Assembly: GCF_019049325.1 (NCBI RefSeq)
Contig: NZ_JAGMUO010000065.1
Coordinates: forward strand, 310,001-374,000
Direction of reading: 5' to 3'
Length of the DNA stretch: 64,000 bases
Source of the DNA: Streptomyces sp. AC512_CC834
Lineage (GTDB): Bacteria; Actinomycetota; Actinomycetes; Streptomycetales; Streptomycetaceae
Part shown: piece after piece, positions 25,376 to 36,225 of the stretch
Layout: every line of letters begins with the position of its first letter
How positions within the stretch are numbered: position 1 is the stretch's first letter
The notes under the pieces: generated by a model
Told to the model about the DNA's origin: nothing
The model's input: the letters and a program-made list of their open reading frames with translations, nothing else
Databases searched by the model: none
Made by a program: the position numbers and the translations under genes

Positions 25376-26404
25376 TCAGGGCGACTCGTCCGGGTGGGTC
25401 CCCGGGCCGCCGCCCTGCCCGGCCAGTGGTGTCGGCGAGAGGTCGACCGGTTCCTCGTCGGCCTCGAGCAGGGTGTCGGCGGCGCCCACGATCAGCGGAT
25501 CGGGGCTGCCCGCGGCCCGGTGGTCCTTGGCCGGGTAGTCGCAGCGGTCCAGCAGGCTGCGCATGGCCTCGAGGCGACCGCGGCGTTTGTCGTTGTTCTT
25601 GACCACCGTCCAGGGCGCGTGCGGTGTGTCGGTGGCCCGGAACATGTCGACCTTGGCCGCGGTGTAGTCGTCCCAGAGATCCAACGAGGCGAGGTCCGTC
25701 GTCGACAGCTTCCAGCGGCGCACCGGGTCGACCCGGCGGATCGCGAAACGGGTCCGCTGCTCGGCCCGGGAGACGGAGAACCAGAACTTCACCAGCAGGA
25801 TGCCGTCGTCGGTGAGCAGTCGCTCGAAGGCCGGTGCCTGTTGGAGGAACGCGCGGTATTCGGGCTCGGTGCAGAATCCCATCACGCGCTCGACGCCCGC
25901 CCGGTTGTACCAGGAGCGGTCGAAGAAGACGATCTCGCCGCGGGCGGGCAGGTGGGCCACGTAGCGCTGGAAGTACCACTGTCCCGCCTCCCGCTCGGTC
26001 GGCTTGTCCAGCGCGACCACGCGGGCGCCGCGGGGGTTGAGGCGTTCGGTGAAGCGCTGGATGGTGCCGCCCTTGCCGGCCGCGTCGCGGCCCTCGCACA
26101 GGACGACGACCCGCTGCCCGGACTCCTTGACCCAGCGCTGCATCTTGAGCAACTCGATCTGCAGGACCCGTTTCCGCCGCTCGTAGTCGGCCCTGCGTAC
26201 CTTGCGGTCGTAGGGGTGGTTCTCCCGCCAGGTGTCGATGGGGGTCCCCTCGGAGTTGAGGAGGATCGGCTTCTCCGGTCTGCGCTCGTCGATCCGCAGG
26301 CCGTCGAGGAGATCGCCCTCGGTCGGCTCCCCGGCCGGTGCCCCGGCCCCGGCCGCCTCGGAGTCGTCGTGCTTCTTCGCCGCGTCCTCACGCTCGGGCT
26401 TCAC
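25376..26404 (-). CDS. ppk2: polyphosphate kinase 2 (class I)
   Basis: A 342-residue one-domain PPK2, which transfers phosphate between polyphosphate and nucleoside diphosphates, usually driving ADP or GDP to the triphosphate. Walker A is CEGRDAAGKGGTIQRF, Walker B VFFDRSWYNRAGVE, and the lid region is RFAIRRVDPVRRWKLSTTDL with LDLWDDYTAAK. The frame is open to 26773, but the GTG at 26404, with GGGAG five bases upstream, gives a natural start; the upstream part is low-complexity shadow. An acidic N-terminal tail of about 30 residues precedes the family domain. It is convergent with the CYTH-CHAD gene. Confidence 0.93.
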   Translation of the reverse strand: MKPEREDAAKKHDDSEAAGAGAPAGEPTEGDLLDGLRIDERRPEKPILLNSEGTPIDTWRENHPYDRKVRRADYERRKRVLQIELLKMQRWVKESGQRVVVLCEGRDAAGKGGTIQRFTERLNPRGARVVALDKPTEREAGQWYFQRYVAHLPARGEIVFFDRSWYNRAGVERVMGFCTEPEYRAFLQQAPAFERLLTDDGILLVKFWFSVSRAEQRTRFAIRRVDPVRRWKLSTTDLASLDLWDDYTAAKVDMFRATDTPHAPWTVVKNNDKRRGRLEAMRSLLDRCDYPAKDHRAAGSPDPLIVGAADTLLEADEEPVDLSPTPLAGQGGGPGTHPDESP

Positions 26405-26480
26405 CGGCGCTCCCGTCCTTCCACCCACGCCGGCACCGCTCCCGGGCCCGCCGCACCGCCTGTGGCCGCTCGATCCCGTC

Positions 26481-26915
26481 TCACGCGGCGCGGGCCCGTT
26501 CCGCGTCCGGGCGTACGGGTGCCGCCGGGGTGCGGGCGGCGCGGACCCGGTAGGTCGTCCGGGCCGGATCGGCGAGGGGCTCGCCGAGTGTGATCCGGCC
26601 GGCGGCGTGCAGCATGTCGCACTGGGCGGTGGGCAGCGCGACGTAGCAGCCCCCTCGGCCGGTGGCGGAGTCCAGCGGCCGCCAGTAGCTGTATCTGCGC
26701 CGGCCGCCCTCGCGCACGGTGACGAAGACGGGGGTACGCGCGTCGGCGACGATCCGCAGGACCTCGGCCTCACCTGCGCCGAGCGGGGTGCTCGGGCGGG
26801 GCGGTCGGCGGACGGCGGCGGACGGGGTGCCCGTGGGCAGCGGCGTAGCGGGCTGTGCGCGGCGCCCGGTCACACGGAAGTCGGCGGTCTGCGGGCGGAC
26901 GACGGTGGGCGGCAT
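26481..26915 (-). CDS. conserved hypothetical protein, 144 aa
   Basis: A 144-residue soluble protein. A basic, disordered N-terminus (to about 45) precedes a compact region, ADARTPVFVTVREGGRRRYS through CYVALPTAQCDMLHAAGRIT, that looks like a small beta-rich domain. GGAAAGG lies about ten bases before the ATG. It is 76 bases upstream of the ppk2 start on the same strand, so they may be co-transcribed. I do not recognise its function. Confidence 0.65.
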   Translation of the reverse strand: MPPTVVRPQTADFRVTGRRAQPATPLPTGTPSAAVRRPPRPSTPLGAGEAEVLRIVADARTPVFVTVREGGRRRYSYWRPLDSATGRGGCYVALPTAQCDMLHAAGRITLGEPLADPARTTYRVRAARTPAAPVRPDAERARAA

Positions 26916-27043
26916 CGGCTGTGGCCTTTCCAGGTCGGTGACTCGAGACCGCCTACCCGGTCCGGCCGGTGTTGATCTCGCTTGCCCGCATTCTTCAGCA
27001 CGACACTGACAAACCGTGCTCCGCGGCGCCGGACCACGCCGGG

Positions 27044-28114
27044 TCAGCCGTGCCAGGCACCCGCGTCGGCGCCCATCCGGCGCAGGGGGTGGGGATTGAC
27101 CCGGGCGAAGCCCTCCTGTCGTTCGTAGGGGAAGTACGGATAGGGGGCGGCCTTGGCACTCGCGGCGTCGAGCCTGGCCACCTGATCCTGCGTCAGGGAC
27201 CAGCCGACGGCGCCGAGATTCTGCCGGAGCTGTTCCTCGTTGCGGGCGCCGATGAGGACCGAGGAGACGGTCGGACGCCGCAGCAGCCAGTTGATGGCCG
27301 TCTGGGGCACGGTCTTGCCCGTCTCCTCAGCGACGGCGTCCAGGGCGTCCACCACCCGGAACAGCAGGTCGTCCGCCACGGGCGGACCGTAGGCGGCGGT
27401 GGCGTGCAGTCGGCTGCCGGCGGGGAGGGGCCGGCCGCGGCGGATCCGGCCGGTCAGCCGCCCCCACCCCAGCGGGCTCCAGACGACGGCTCCGACACCC
27501 TGGTCGAGACCGAGCGGCATGAGTTCCCACTCGTAGTCCCGTCCGACGAGGGAGTAGTAGACCTGGTGGGCCGCGTAACGCTGGTACCCGTGGGTGTCCG
27601 CGTCGGCCAGCGACTTCATCAGCTGCCAGCCGCTGAAGTTCGAGACACCGGTGTAGCGGAGCTTCCCGGCCCGTACGAGGTCGTCGAGCGTGGCGAGCAC
27701 CTCGTGGACCGGGGTGCCCGCGTCGAAGGCGTGCAGTTGGAAGAGGTCGATGTAGTCCGTGCCCAGCCGGCGCAGGGCCTGGTCGACCACCTTGATCAGA
27801 CGTGCCCGCGAGGTCCCCGCGTCCGCCGGGCCGTCTCCCGTCGGGAGGCCCGCCTTCGTGGAGATGAGCACCTGGTCACGGCGTCCCTCGAGGGCGGCGC
27901 CGAGCACTTCCTCCGACGCCCCGGCGGAGTAGACGTCGGCGGTGTCGAACATGGTCACCCCGGCTTCCAGGCAGATGTCGACCAGTCGGCGTGCCTGCGC
28001 CGCGTCCGTGTCGCCCCAGGCGCCGAAGAGCTCTCCGCGCCCGCCGAAGGTACCCGCGCCGAAGCTCAGTGCCGGGACCATGAGCCCGGACGTGCCCAGT
28101 CTCCTGAATTCCAC
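27044..28114 (-). CDS. aldo/keto reductase
   Basis: A 356-residue NADPH-dependent aldo/keto reductase. The catalytic tetrad is visible: Asp and Tyr in FDTADVYSAGASEEVLG, Lys in LISTKAGLPTG and His in FQLHAFDAG. Cofactor-binding segments near the C-terminus include SSVLIGARNEEQLRQNLGAV. It is divergent from a TetR repressor across an intergenic region with two palindromic operators, so it is probably induced by the TetR ligand, perhaps a reactive carbonyl or xenobiotic. The substrate is unknown. Confidence 0.93.
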   Translation of the reverse strand: MEFRRLGTSGLMVPALSFGAGTFGGRGELFGAWGDTDAAQARRLVDICLEAGVTMFDTADVYSAGASEEVLGAALEGRRDQVLISTKAGLPTGDGPADAGTSRARLIKVVDQALRRLGTDYIDLFQLHAFDAGTPVHEVLATLDDLVRAGKLRYTGVSNFSGWQLMKSLADADTHGYQRYAAHQVYYSLVGRDYEWELMPLGLDQGVGAVVWSPLGWGRLTGRIRRGRPLPAGSRLHATAAYGPPVADDLLFRVVDALDAVAEETGKTVPQTAINWLLRRPTVSSVLIGARNEEQLRQNLGAVGWSLTQDQVARLDAASAKAAPYPYFPYERQEGFARVNPHPLRRMGADAGAWHG

Positions 28115-28138
28115 AACCGCATCCCCTCGTCAAGACTT

Positions 28139-28160
28139 TAACGGGACTGTAGTACCGTTA
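28139..28160. promoter_or_regulatory. TetR operator 1, near-perfect 22-bp palindrome
   Basis: The arms TAACGGGACT and AGTACCGTTA are complementary at 9 of 10 positions around a central GT. The site lies 25 bases upstream of the aldo/keto reductase start, overlapping its promoter or leader. A second copy is at 28193-28214. Confidence 0.75.
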
Positions 28161-28192
28161 CGGTGTTCGCAGAGTAACAGAGACCAGCCCTC

Positions 28193-28214
28193 TAATGGAA
28201 CCGGAGTACCGTTA
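28193..28214. promoter_or_regulatory. TetR operator 2, imperfect 22-bp palindrome
   Basis: The arms TAATGGAACC and AGTACCGTTA repeat the motif of operator 1. The right arm is identical and overlaps the first base of the TetR start codon, which implies autorepression. The two sites are 54 bases apart centre to centre. Confidence 0.72.
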
Positions 28215-28840
28215 TGACGTCCGAGAGCGTAGGCCCCGGCACCCTCCGCCCCGGTGGCCGCACCGCCCGGGTGCGGTCCGCCGTACTCCGGGCCGCCGGG
28301 GACGCACTGTCGGAGCACGGCCTGGCCGGCCTCGACCTCGCCGACGTGGCCCGCCGCGCCGATGTGGGCAGGACGACGGTCTACCGCCGCTGGGGCACCC
28401 CGGCCAACCTGGTCGCCGACCTGCTCATGGACATGGCCGAGCAGTCGCTGCCCCGCACGGAGACCGGTTCGCTCCTCGGCGACCTGCGCGCGAACGCCCG
28501 GCTGGTGCGGCACACGCTGGCCGATCCGCGCCAGGGCGCGCTGTTCAAGGCGGTGATCGCCGCCGCGACGTCCGACGCGCAGGCCGCCGCCGCCCTCCGC
28601 CGGTTCTACGACGTCCGCGTCTCGGAGTGGGAGCCCTGCGCCCGGCAGGCCGTGGAGCGGGGCGAGCTGCCCGAGGGCACGGACACGCGCGAGGTGATCC
28701 GCGCCGTCTCCGCCCCGCTCTACTACCGCCTGCTGACCACCGACGACCCGCTCGACGAGGCGACGGCGGACCGTGCCGCCGAGGCCGCGGTGGCGGCGGC
28801 ACGGGCGGGAGTCTTCACCCCGGCGGCGGGGCAGCGGTGA
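28214..28840 (+). CDS. TetR family transcriptional repressor
   Basis: A 208-residue TetR regulator. The DNA-binding domain is residues 13-62 (VRSAVLRAAGDALSEHGLAG, then LADVARRADVGRTTVYRRWG), followed by a helical ligand domain (about 75-205). It likely represses itself and the divergent aldo/keto reductase through the two palindromes around 28139-28214. The start codon lies at the edge of operator 2, leaving little or no leader and no clear ribosome-binding site. Confidence 0.93.
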   Translation: MTSESVGPGTLRPGGRTARVRSAVLRAAGDALSEHGLAGLDLADVARRADVGRTTVYRRWGTPANLVADLLMDMAEQSLPRTETGSLLGDLRANARLVRHTLADPRQGALFKAVIAAATSDAQAAAALRRFYDVRVSEWEPCARQAVERGELPEGTDTREVIRAVSAPLYYRLLTTDDPLDEATADRAAEAAVAAARAGVFTPAAGQR

Positions 28841-28987
28841 CCCGCCGTCCGGCACCCCCTTCCTCGCGAAGTCCTGCCCGAACTCTTGCCCGAACTCTTG
28901 CCTGATTGATGCCTCACCACTTAAATCACACCTTGAACTAAGTGACCGCGCAGGCTTGTTCGTTTCCTGCGCGCATGTCCGGCACCG

Positions 28988-29012
28988 GCACCCGGCCAGG
29001 CAGGCCGGGTGC
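28988..29012. promoter_or_regulatory. 10-bp stem-loop in the leader of the discoidin protein gene
   Basis: The arms 28988-28997 (GCACCCGGCC) and 29003-29012 are perfect complements with a 5-base loop, 31 bases upstream of the start codon. It could be an attenuator or mRNA stabiliser. Confidence 0.45.
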
Positions 29013-29043
29013 TCCCCTGTCCGCACCCGCAGAAAGCTCACGT

Positions 29044-31590
<2,547 letters not shown>

Positions 31591-31595
31591 GGGAC

Positions 31596-31625
31596 GACGC
31601 GCCCCGCAGCGGTGCGGGGCGCGTC
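31596..31625. terminator. bidirectional terminator, 13-bp perfect stem
   Basis: The arms 31596-31608 and 31613-31625 are perfect complements with a 4-base loop, between the convergent discoidin and pyruvate carboxylase genes. Confidence 0.85.
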
Positions 31626-31653
31626 ACCCACCGTGAGCCAAAGCGCTCAGGAA

Positions 31654-34600
31654 TCAGGCGAGTTGCACGAGGAGGTCGCCGCCCTCGACCTGCTGGATGC
31701 GGTTGATGGCGAGCCTGGTCACCGTGCCGGACTTCGGGGCGGTGATCGAGGCCTCCATCTTCATCGCCTCGATGGTCGCCACGGTGGCACCGGCCGCCAC
31801 CTCGTCGCCCTCGGCGACGGCGAGGGTCACCACGCCGGCGAACGGCGCCGCGACATGGCCGGGGTCGGCCCGGTCGGCCTTCTCGGTCACCGGGACGTCG
31901 GAGGCGGCCGACCGGTCGCGGACCTGGATGGGGCGGAGCTGGCCGTTCAGGGTGGACATCACCGTGCGCATGCCGCGCTCGTCGGCGTCGCCGACCGCCT
32001 GCAGCTCGATGAGCAGCCGGACGCCGGGGTCGAGGTCGACCGTGTACTCCTTGCCCGGGCGCAGCCCGTAGAAGAAGTCCTTGCTGTCGAGGACGCTGGT
32101 GTCGCCGAACGAGGCGCGGTGGGTGTCGAACTCGCGCGCCGGCCCCGGGAACAGCAGCCGGTTGAGCGTCGCCCGGCGGTCCTTGTCCAGACCGGTGCGG
32201 TCGTCCGGGGACAGCTCGGCGAGCGGCTTCGCCTCGCCGCGGCCCCGCAGCGCCTTGGTGCGGAACGGCTCGGGCCAGCCGCCGGGCGGGGTGCCCAGCT
32301 CGCCGCGCAGGAAGCCGACGACGGAGTCGGGGATGTCGAACCGGTCGGGCTCGGCCTCGAAGTCCGCCGGGGAGACGCCGGCGCCCACCAGGTGCAGGGC
32401 CAGGTCGCCGACCACCTTGGAGGACGGGGTGACCTTCACCAGGCGGCCCAGCATCCGGTCGGCGGCGGCGTACATCGCCTCGATGTCCTCGAAGCGGTCG
32501 CCGAGGCCGAGCGCGACGGCCTGGGTGCGCAGGTTGGAGAGCTGGCCGCCGGGGATCTCGTGGTGGTAGACGCGGCCGGTCGGGGCGGCCAGGCCCGCCT
32601 CGAAGGGCGCGTAGACCTTGCGGACGCTCTCCCAGTACGGCTCGAGGTCGCCGACGGCCTGGAGGTCGAGGCCGGTGGGGCGCTCGGTGTGGTCGGTGGC
32701 GGCCACGATCGCCGAGAGCGACGGCTGCGAGGTGGTGCCCGCCATGGAGGCCACCGCTCCGTCGACGGCGTCCGCGCCGGCCTGGATCGCGGCGAGGTAG
32801 GTGGCGAGCTGACCGCCGGTGGTGTCGTGGGTGTGCAGGTGCACCGGCAGGTCGAACTCCCGGCGCAGCGCGGAGACCAGCGTCGCGGCGGCCCGGGCGC
32901 GCAGCAGCCCGGCCATGTCCTTGACCGCCAGGACGTGGGCGCCGGCGTTGACGATCTGCTCGGCGAGCCGCAGGTAGTAGTCGAGCGTGTAGAGCCGCTC
33001 GGACGGGTTGGACAGGTCGGCGGTGTAACAGAGCGCGACCTCGGCGACGGAGGTGCCGGTCTGTCGTACGGCCTCGATGGCGGGCCGCATCTGCTCGACG
33101 TCGTTGAGGGCGTCGAAGATGCGGAAGATGTCGATGCCGGTGGCCGCGGCCTCCTGCACGAAGGCGTCGGTCACCTCGGTCGGGTACGGGGTGTAGCCCA
33201 CGGTGTTGCGGCCGCGCAGCAGCATCTGGAGGCAGATGTTGGGCGCCGCCTCGCGCAGGGCGGCCAGCCGCTCCCACGGGTCCTCGGCGAGGAAGCGCAG
33301 GGCGACGTCGTAGGTGGCGCCGCCCCAGCACTCCAGGGACAGCAGTCGGGGCAGGGTGTGGGCGACCTGCGGGGCGACGGCGAGCATGTCCTTGGTGCGT
33401 ACCCGGGTGGCCAGCAGCGACTGGTGGGCGTCGCGGAACGTGGTGTCGGTGACGCCGATGGTGGGCGAGGCTCGCAGCCACCGGGCGAAGCCCTCGGGGC
33501 CCAGCTCCGCGAGCCGCTGCCGGGAGCCGGCCGGGGGTTCGCCGGCGGGCACCGTCGGCAGCTTGGTCAGCGGGTCGACGAGTTCGGGGCGCTCGCCGTG
33601 CGGCTTGTTCACGGTGACGTCGGCGAGATAGGTCAGCAGCTTGGTGCCGCGGTCGGCGGAGTGGCGGGAGGTGAGCAGGTGCGGGCGCTGCTCGATGAAC
33701 GAGGTCGTGACCCGGCCGGCCTGGAAGTCCGGGTCGTCGAGGACCGCCTGGAGGAAGGGGATGTTGGTGGCGACGCCGCGGATGCGGAACTCGGCGACCG
33801 CGCGCCGGGCCCGGTTCACGGCGGTGGTGAAGTCGCGTCCCCGGCAGGAGAGTTTGACCAGCATCGAGTCGAAGTGCGCGCTGATCTCCGTACCGGCGTG
33901 GGTGGTGCCGCCGTCCAGGCGGATGCCGGAGCCGCCGGGCGAGCGGTAGGCGCTGATCTGCCCGGTGTCGGGCCGGAAGCCGTTGGCCGGGTCCTCGGTG
34001 GTGATGCGGCACTGCAGCGCCGCGCCGCGCAGGGTGATGTTCTCCTGGGCGAGGCCGAGGTCGGCCAGGGTCTCGCCGGCGGCGATGCGCAGTTGGGACT
34101 GGACGAGGTCGACGTCGGTGACCTCCTCGGTCACCGTGTGCTCGACCTGGATGCGGGGGTTCATCTCGATGAAGACGTGGTTGCCCTCGCGGTCGACGAG
34201 GAACTCCACGGTGCCGGCGTTGCGATAGCCGATCTGCCGGGCGAAGTTCACGGCGTCGGCGCAGATCCGCGTCCGCAGGGCCGGGTCGAGGCCCGGCGCG
34301 GGCGCCAGCTCGATCACCTTCTGGTGACGGCGCTGCACCGAGCAGTCACGCTCGAAGAGGTGGATGACATTGCCTTCGCCGTCGGCGAGGATCTGCACCT
34401 CGATGTGACGGGGCTCGACGACGGCTTTCTCCAGGAAGACGGTGGAGTCGCCGAAGGCGGAGGCCGCCTCCCGGGACGCGGCCTCGATGGCCTCGCGCAA
34501 CTGGGCGGGTTCCTCGACGCGGCGCATGCCGCGCCCGCCGCCGCCCGCGACGGCCTTGACGAACACGGGGAAGCCGACGTCGTCGGCGGCGCGCACGAGT

Positions 34601-35028
34601 TCGTCCACGTCGGTGGAGGGCGCGGAGGAACCGAGGACCGGTACGCCCGCCTCCCGCGCGGCGGCCACGGCGCGGGCCTTGTTGCCGGTCAGTTCCAGGA
34701 TGTGGGCGCTGGGTCCGACGAAGGTGATCCCGGCCTCTTCGCAGGCACGGGAGAGCTCGGGGTTCTCGGACAGGAATCCGTAACCCGGGTAGACGGCGTC
34801 GGCTCCCGCTCGGCGGGCCGCGCGGACGATCTCCTCCACGGAGAGATACGCGCGCACCGGGTGCCCCGGCTCCCCGATCTCGTAGGCCTCGTCGGCCTTC
34901 AGCCGGTGCAGCGAGTTGCGGTCCTCGTGCGGGAAGACGGCGACGGTGCGCGCGCCGAGCTCGTAGCCCGCCCGAAACGCACGGATCGCGATCTCACCGC
35001 GGTTGGCGACCAGCACCTTGCGGAACAT
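31654..35028 (-). CDS. pyc: pyruvate carboxylase
   Basis: A 1124-residue biotin enzyme of full family length that makes oxaloacetate from pyruvate, bicarbonate and ATP. Domains in order: biotin carboxylase (1-450, MFRKVLVANRGEIAIRAFRA, the glycine-rich KAVAGGGGRGMRRV, and MNPRIQVEHTVTEEVTDVDL), carboxyltransferase (about 525-800, VTDTTFRDAHQSLLATRVRT, metal ligands in LPVHLHTHDTTGG), a PC-specific linker, and biotinyl carrier (last 75, EAMKMEASITAP with the modified Lys). The open frame reaches 35385, but the ATG at 35028 with AAGG upstream gives the standard start. It supports anaplerosis. Confidence 0.97.
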   Translation of the reverse strand: MFRKVLVANRGEIAIRAFRAGYELGARTVAVFPHEDRNSLHRLKADEAYEIGEPGHPVRAYLSVEEIVRAARRAGADAVYPGYGFLSENPELSRACEEAGITFVGPSAHILELTGNKARAVAAAREAGVPVLGSSAPSTDVDELVRAADDVGFPVFVKAVAGGGGRGMRRVEEPAQLREAIEAASREAASAFGDSTVFLEKAVVEPRHIEVQILADGEGNVIHLFERDCSVQRRHQKVIELAPAPGLDPALRTRICADAVNFARQIGYRNAGTVEFLVDREGNHVFIEMNPRIQVEHTVTEEVTDVDLVQSQLRIAAGETLADLGLAQENITLRGAALQCRITTEDPANGFRPDTGQISAYRSPGGSGIRLDGGTTHAGTEISAHFDSMLVKLSCRGRDFTTAVNRARRAVAEFRIRGVATNIPFLQAVLDDPDFQAGRVTTSFIEQRPHLLTSRHSADRGTKLLTYLADVTVNKPHGERPELVDPLTKLPTVPAGEPPAGSRQRLAELGPEGFARWLRASPTIGVTDTTFRDAHQSLLATRVRTKDMLAVAPQVAHTLPRLLSLECWGGATYDVALRFLAEDPWERLAALREAAPNICLQMLLRGRNTVGYTPYPTEVTDAFVQEAAATGIDIFRIFDALNDVEQMRPAIEAVRQTGTSVAEVALCYTADLSNPSERLYTLDYYLRLAEQIVNAGAHVLAVKDMAGLLRARAAATLVSALRREFDLPVHLHTHDTTGGQLATYLAAIQAGADAVDGAVASMAGTTSQPSLSAIVAATDHTERPTGLDLQAVGDLEPYWESVRKVYAPFEAGLAAPTGRVYHHEIPGGQLSNLRTQAVALGLGDRFEDIEAMYAAADRMLGRLVKVTPSSKVVGDLALHLVGAGVSPADFEAEPDRFDIPDSVVGFLRGELGTPPGGWPEPFRTKALRGRGEAKPLAELSPDDRTGLDKDRRATLNRLLFPGPAREFDTHRASFGDTSVLDSKDFFYGLRPGKEYTVDLDPGVRLLIELQAVGDADERGMRTVMSTLNGQLRPIQVRDRSAASDVPVTEKADRADPGHVAAPFAGVVTLAVAEGDEVAAGATVATIEAMKMEASITAPKSGTVTRLAINRIQQVEGGDLLVQLA

Positions 35029-35346
35029 TCTTGATCCCTTCAGCCTGCCGGGTGACCTGACCATCGTGTCGGTGCCACCTCCGGTACGCCATGTGAGCCG
35101 GGCCACTCTCCGCCCGGCCCTCCCGGCCGGTTTCACACGTAGCTCTTCCCTACCCCGCGACCGGCTTCTCACCTCAGCGGACTTTGGCGGCTCTTTTAAG
35201 GCTTCCTGAAGACGACCTTCGAACGGCCGTTTAAACGCCGAAGGCGCCCTAGGCTCTCGAACACCCCCCACAGTCCCGGTGGGCGCGGTCGCGTCCACCG
35301 GGTACGGGGTTCCGTCAGCCGACCGACAAGCCGAGGTGTCCTGCGT
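35029..35346. other. 318-bp divergent intergenic region, pyc / CAP protein
   Basis: No gene seen. It contains the inverted pair CCTTCG (35216-35221) and CGAAGG (35239-35244) enclosing the palindrome CGTTTAAACG (35228-35237), about 110 bases upstream of the CAP-protein start. Promoters for both divergent genes must lie here, but I could not assign boxes with confidence. Confidence 0.5.
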
Positions 35347-36219
35347 ATGGGTTCCCGCCGAGCCGCTCGCCCGTCCCGCTCCCACGCCCGCCCCCGCAGC
35401 GGGCTCCGGAGCCGCGGTGCCGCGCTGGTGCTCGGCGCCGTCACCGTGACGGCGGGCGTCGGGATCACGCTGGCCGTCGCCGACGGTGACGACGGCGGCG
35501 CCTCGGACCGGGTCGCCGCGGACTCCGCCGTCCCGACGCCGAACGCCGAGGACGCGGCCGGCGGTGCGTCCCCGCTGGCGTCCCCGTCGGCGAGCCCCAG
35601 CACGTCGGCGAGCGGCTCGCCGAGCGCGAGCGCCGAGCCGACGAAGAAGCCGAAGAAGACGGCGAGCGCGACCACCGGCGCGGCCAAGGCCCCCGCGCCG
35701 ACGTCCAAGGCTCCCGTCAAGGTCACCCCGAAGAGCGGCACCGACGATCGTTCGGGGAGCGGTGGCGGCGGCGACTCGGGGTCGGGTACCGGCTCGGATT
35801 CGGGATCGGGCTCGGGCTCGGGTTCCGGTGGGTCGGACGGGGCCGAGGCACAGGTCCTCGCGCTGGTGAACAAGGAGCGGGCCGCGGCGGGCTGCTCACC
35901 GGTCACCGCGAACGACAAGCTGACCCGGGCCGCGGACGACTACAGCGATGTCATGGCGAGCAGCGGTGTGATGTCCCACACGGGCCCCGACGGCTCCACC
36001 ATGGCGGGCCGGGTGGAGGCCGCCGGTTACCAGTGGTCGACGCTGGGCGAGAACATAGCCCGGGGCCAGGCGGACGCCGCCTCGGTGATGGACTCGTGGA
36101 TGAACAGCGAGGGCCACCGCGCGAACATACTCAACTGCTCCTTCAAGGAGCTGGGCGTCGGCGTCCACTTCGGCGACGGCGGCCCCTGGTGGACCCAGGA
36201 CTTCGGCGCGGGCCGCTGA
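35347..36219 (+). CDS. secreted CAP/SCP-domain protein
   Basis: A 290-residue exported protein. A basic N-terminus and membrane/signal helix (about 25-45, ALVLGAVTVTAGVGITLAVA) precede a long Ser/Lys/Pro and Gly/Ser linker (about 60-165) and a C-terminal CAP domain (about 168-290: VLALVNKERAAAGCSPVTAN, SHTGPDGSTMAGRVEAAG, GENIARGQADAASVMDSW, NSEGHRANILNCSFKELGVG). The CAP residues His, Glu, Glu and His are all present. Bacterial CAP proteins are extracellular, with poorly known function. The downstream neighbour is convergent, only six bases away. Confidence 0.92.
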   Translation: MGSRRAARPSRSHARPRSGLRSRGAALVLGAVTVTAGVGITLAVADGDDGGASDRVAADSAVPTPNAEDAAGGASPLASPSASPSTSASGSPSASAEPTKKPKKTASATTGAAKAPAPTSKAPVKVTPKSGTDDRSGSGGGGDSGSGTGSDSGSGSGSGSGGSDGAEAQVLALVNKERAAAGCSPVTANDKLTRAADDYSDVMASSGVMSHTGPDGSTMAGRVEAAGYQWSTLGENIARGQADAASVMDSWMNSEGHRANILNCSFKELGVGVHFGDGGPWWTQDFGAGR

Positions 36220-36225
36220 CGCCCG

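Noticed and set aside
26405..26773. N-terminal extension of PPK2
   Set aside because: It overlaps another likely gene, is low-complexity and has no family counterpart; the GTG at 26404 has a good ribosome-binding site.
31612..35034. Open plus-strand frame of 1140 codons opposite pyruvate carboxylase
   Set aside because: It is a GC-rich mirror of the pyc reading frame; it has no domain motifs and low-complexity Gly/Val/Arg composition.
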